From Nymphaea colorata (Eukaryota > Streptophyta > Magnoliopsida > Nymphaeales > Nymphaeaceae), in NCBI RefSeq assembly GCF_008831285.2, contig NC_045149.1:6067500-6131499 (forward strand): 64,000 nt of DNA, read 5' to 3'. Below, one piece after another: positions 60,205 to 64,000 of this stretch. Each line of letters begins with the position of its first letter. Position 1 is the first letter of the stretch. A program made the translations under genes and the position numbers. Under the pieces are notes generated by a model. The model ran no database searches, was not told the origin of the DNA, and saw only the letters and a list, made by a program, of their open reading frames with translations.

Positions 60205-61760
60205 CCACAATGGTTAGGGTAAAACATAAATATGACAATGGACAGTCAACGGTAGAAACAAGGTAAAAGCATAAGAGTTAGCATTAGAAGAAGATCGGCC
60301 AGAATCAATACTCAATCTTGGTTCATGCATAACAACCAACATGCTTAAAATAGAATAATATATAACTGAGGTGTAGGAGTTGCCAAAGCCTAATTACAGT
60401 AAGGCCTTCTTTGAACACTTCGCGTAGGTGTAAGTTCAAATCTAATGTTGCAAACATGTATCATTTACTGCAAGAGATTTGACACTGGAAGAAGGGTAGC
60501 TTTTCATAATGAGTGCTTTGATACGATGCATTGAATGAAGAATGAAATTGATTCCTACCCCACAGCCTTACAGGCCCCTTGAATAAAAGATCAAAGAAGA
60601 TGGAAAGGTCTCTTGGGGTTCTGTTAGCACTAGGAGCTAAATTGGAGTTAATCAAAGAGCAAATTCCCATTATTTAAAAGGTTTTATCTTTGAACACTAT
60701 TTTTTTCATAATAGTGAGGAAGGAATCGAGGTGATTAGTTATCTGAACTATAGTGAGTAAAAGGAAAACAAAGGCAAAACTGAGAAAATGACATTTGCTA
60801 ACACCATGGTTAAGGTTGAACATAAACACGATAATATATACTTGTTGGACCAAAGTATAAGTAAGATCTTAACATTAAAATAAGATAATTGGCCACAATA
60901 AACTTCATCTTGGTTCCTACAGAAAAACCAAAATTTTCAAAATAAAGAAAAATCAAATTGAGAATAGGAGATGCCAAAGCATATTCCGCTAAGGCCTCTT
61001 TTAATGAATGAGACACTAACCATTAGTATTGTCATGGTTGTCAAACTCCATGTAACCTAAATTTCATATGGGTTCTCCCTATTTTGGATATTGCCAAGAA
61101 TATATGGAATGCAGCAAGACTTATTCATTGAGCACCATAATACGTTGACATGTATCAGTTATGTAAAAGACTAGAAAATAAGAAAAGGTTAGCCTCTTAT
61201 TCAGTGAGTGCTTGGCCACAACGCATGGAATGCAGGATGATCTCACTTCCTTCCTTGCATGCTTAAACACTCTTGAATAAAACATCAAGCTTACAGAACA
61301 TGAAATGTTTTTTGAGCTTCTACTTGTACTAGGAGCTAATTCTGAGTTGATTATATAGCAAAATCTCGTGACATAGAAACTCCAGAAAGAAAAAGGGAGA
61401 AAAAGACAAGATTGAGAAAATATTTTTTTGCTACCACCATGGTTAGGGTTGAACATAAAAATGACAATGCACATTCAACAAACCCTTTTAGAATTAAGGT
61501 AACATGCATAAGATGCTAACATTGCAATAAGATCAGCTTTGAGATTCATCTTGTTCCTGCATGGGAAACTAGAACACTCAAAATAAAAGAAAATTGAACT
61601 AAGTGCAAGTGATGCCAAAATATAATCCCATAAAACCTATTATTGGAGAATGGTGTTATGACCGTTTAGTGTAATCATGGTTTTCAAAGTCTCCATCCCA
61701 AATTGTGAATGGGTTCCCATTCTAGGAAAATATTGTAGATATATGAAGTGCAAGCTAACG
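60205..61760. repeat. ~600-bp tandem repeat, 2.5 diverged copies
   Basis: CATGGTTARGGTTGAACATAAA-like landmarks occur at about 60207, 60806 and 61437. Other shared landmarks are CATCTTG(G)TTC(A/C)TGCA, GATGCCAAA(G/A), ACATGTATCA and CTAGGAGCTAA. Unit 1 is about 60205-60802, unit 2 about 60803-61433; unit 3 stops near 61760 at the copia remnant. Short frames in it (60461-60670, 60810-61016 and 61121-61474, minus) are repeat-derived and show no motif. Confidence 0.85.
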
Positions 61761-62067
61761 AAATAAAAAGAAAAATAATGCAAAGAATGCACCAAAGAAA
61801 TGTGGTTTGGTTCACCAATAACCTATGTCTGTGGGAAAAATACATGTTCCTCACTCAACATCTCAATAAGGATAGGGTTCCACTATCAATGTTCTCACAT
61901 TAGAGGTTATATTTGTGTCTTGTAACAATTGAGGTTAGAGCTTGTCCATGAATATATGCTTTCTTTTTATTGTTGCTACAATTTTGGAAGCTTACCTTAA
62001 CTTCATTGTCATGTAAATTTCTTTTCAATCTTTTTCAAAATTGTCGATCTCTAGGCTGTGCCCAACA
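61761..62067 (-). repeat. Possible 3' LTR of the minus-strand copia remnant
   Basis: Around 61800-61850 the minus strand reads CCCACAGACATAGG...GAACCAAACCACAT, a decayed version of the copia LTR motif seen intact in the solo LTR at 58615. The right limit TGTTGGGCACAG (minus strand, 62067) follows the polyprotein end. The left limit is uncertain and no second LTR is seen. Confidence 0.4.
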
Positions 62068-63880
62068 ATAGTTTCTCCAATAGCCTCCCTCAAGCCCATT
62101 CTTCCCACAGGAAGATTGACATTGGTGACTTGTCTTATATTAGGCAGACACTTGGTTAAAATGTGAGCAACTTGGTCCTTGGATAAAATATATTTAGTTT
62201 ACATTTCTTGCCTTATTATCTTGTCCCTAATGGAGTGAATATATGTTTCAATATTTTTGCTTCTATTATTTTGGAGATGATGAGATGCTAATTGATTGTC
62301 CCCAACATTGTCACCCAACGATTGTCACCCCATAATATAAGAATTAAGAGACTTTTAACTCCAAAATCAAAACCTGACTTCAGGAACAACACCAATAAGG
62401 GCTCTATATTTGGCTTCTCTATTTGATCTTGAAACAGTAGGCTGCTTCTTTGAACTGCAGCGGATATGATTTGATCCACAAAATGCTGAATACCCACTGG
62501 TAGAGTATTGATCATTTGGGATCTACCCCAATATACATCTGAATAAGCATTTATATTTTCATCAGTGTTTACTGAAATGATTAGACCATGCTCTAACATC
62601 CCTTTCAAGCATCAAAGAATATGTTTGCCACAATCCAGTGCTCAACTATAGGTTCTTGCATATATTCACAACCACAAGTTAACAATAGATGAGATATCTA
62701 GACTAGTCATGATTGCATATTGTAAAGCCCCCACCATGCATTTATGTAAAGTTTAATGGTTGAAGAGACCTCTATCCTTTTTTAATGTAGCAGTTAAGGC
62801 CATGGGGGTCGAGGCAAGTTTGGCATCTTTCATTCCTATTCACATGAGGAATTCTAAAACATATTCTTTTTGAGTCAACTCCATCTTGTTTCTGGCTTCA
62901 ATGCCAAAAAAAAAAAGCAAAGTTCTCTTATTTATTTGAAAGCAAACTCTTTTCCAAACTTGTGAATATGGGAATTTATATGCTAAGGGAACCACTAATG
63001 ATGATAATGTCATTAACATTGATTAATACATAGGCCACTCTTTCTTCATTCGTCAATAGAAAAAGAGATACGTTTAACATTGAACTAACCTTGAAAACCC
63101 ACTTTTAGGTGCATGTTGAAGACCATATAAGACCTTTCAAAATTGTAAACACATGATGTTAATATTGAGGATCTTCAAAACCCATAGGTTACCAGATATA
63201 GACATCCCATAGATGGTGATATTATGGACATGTATCGGCTTAACTTCCTCATAATGTTTCTAAACAAATAGACAAGTTTGATAGTTTTTTTTTGTTTAAC
63301 AAAGAGATTGAGACAAGACAGTCTAATCTTCTTTATGTCTAATGCCTTTTGTCATAAGCCAAGCTTTCTATCTTTCTATAGTTCCATCAACTTGACAATT
63401 AGCTTTATATACTCATTTGCTCCAACAATGTGAGGAGCTTCTTCTCATGGCGCAAGAGTCCACCTCCAATTTAAGCTTTGATTTCTTCTTGTGTTGCCTT
63501 TTGTCTTTGAGGCTTGTCCTCAACCTCAATAAAGGTGATGGCCTCATGGTTTTGGTTAACCATATACATTTAAGTTTTAGGGATAAGATATTTGCTGCAA
63601 TTATAGACATGGGGTTTTCAAGTCCTATCTTGAGAATAAGTGGTCATAGAGTGAGTATGAGTTAATGATTTAGGAACATGAGGAGGGTATGATGTCATCA
63701 GCGGTCATTCAAGAGAGGTTCAATCTTTATGTTCATTAGGTGCTACATCCCTTTGTTCAAGTGGAATGGATTCTAAACTGCATACAGTTTGGCTATTTGC
63801 AAGTGGTTGAGCTTCAAGTGGAACCTTAGTTGCAATAGGAAGACTAGTGTAAACTAATTCTAAAGGAGATGAAGAATTTG
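62068..63880 (-). pseudogene. Decayed copia pol (RT-RNase H), minus strand
   Basis: From 63880 leftwards: the variable stretch before RT (LPIATKVPLEAQPLA, SIPLEQRDVAPNEHKD, KPHVYNCSKYLIPK, MVNQNHEAITF); an RT start remnant (ANCQVDGTIER, KAWLMTKGIRHKED) near 63400-63310; GFEDPQY near 63190; INVNDIIIISGSL near 63030, where NVNDI replaces the YVDDI catalytic box; IEARNKMELTQKEYVLEFL; DAKLASTPMALTATLKKD; MVGALQYAIMTSLDISSIVN; then RNase H (LKGMLEHGLIISVNTDENINAYSDVYWG, 62608 on; KKQPTVSRS). Stops and frameshifts are frequent. The order INT-spacer, RT, RH identifies Ty1/copia. Confidence 0.82.
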
Positions 63881-63889
63881 AGTCAACTT

Positions 63890-64000
63890 TATGACTTAAC
63901 TTTATGTCTTAAATCATGTTATTCTGATACTGCTATGTTTGTTAAGAATACTACTATAGGTATAATTGTGTTACTTTTATATGTTGATGATATAATTATT
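63890..64000 (+). pseudogene. Second copia RT fragment, plus strand, cut by window edge
   Basis: The frame reads LKSCYSDTAMFVKNTTIGIIVLLLYVDDIII up to the last base, containing the YVDD catalytic box of copia RT. It points opposite to the remnant just to its left and is better preserved, so it is a separate, probably younger insertion that continues beyond the window. Its left boundary is unclear. Confidence 0.8.

Noticed and set aside
61654-62067. 414-bp LTR with ends TGTTATG...CCCAACA
   Set aside because: The left 105 bp align with the second unit of the ~600-bp tandem repeat, so an LTR cannot begin there; only the right part remains a candidate.

Overview
This window is nuclear DNA of a seed plant, most probably an angiosperm. 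The evidence is one spliced host gene with GT-AG introns that encodes an LSI2-type (ArsB/ion-transporter family) efflux protein, set in about 60 kb of AT-rich intergenic DNA full of plant transposable elements: Ty3/gypsy, Ty1/copia, L1-like LINEs, CACTA and PIF/Harbinger. I cannot resolve the species or the clade (monocot, magnoliid or eudicot) from this sequence alone.

Layout. 1-3800 (-): 5' part of a Ty3/gypsy element with a short LTR, a tRNA-iMet primer site, and a gag-pol frame with three in-frame stops, running off the left edge. 4146-6193 (-): a 39-bp tandem duplication and a 5'-truncated LINE. 6.2-14.5 kb: no gene; microsatellites, an almost perfect 344-bp tandem duplication and a 92-bp tandem duplication. 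14.5-20.6 kb (+): a heavily decayed Tat-like gypsy. 20.6-26 kb: no gene. 26.0-29.05 kb: a 49-bp tandem repeat and a decayed PIF/Harbinger element (transposase and Myb/SANT-like partner, both -). 30533-35339 (+): a structurally complete Ty1/copia element with both LTRs, PBS, PPT and a matching 5-bp target duplication, but with four nonsense codons and one frameshift. 35.3-44 kb: intergenic, with several diverged local duplications. 44.1-51.65 kb: a ~110-bp tandem array, then a ~570-bp tandem repeat split by a decayed CACTA element of about 5.9 kb.

52758-56499 (+) is the only convincing host gene: an LSI2-like transporter of three exons and 556 residues with no lesion. Downstream are two hairpin-forming sequences, a second decayed LINE (57.8-60.2 kb, +) split by a 334-bp solo copia LTR with a perfect 5-bp target duplication, a ~600-bp tandem repeat (60.2-61.76 kb), and remnants of two copia elements in opposite orientations at the right edge.

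The genes do not form a pathway. The window records successive insertions (solo LTR into LINE, CACTA into a tandem array) around one apparently functional transporter gene. I looked for an undescribed system and found none that I can support. The most informative items are the nested insertions, the CACTA boundaries confirmed by the host repeat period, and the very young 344-bp duplication.
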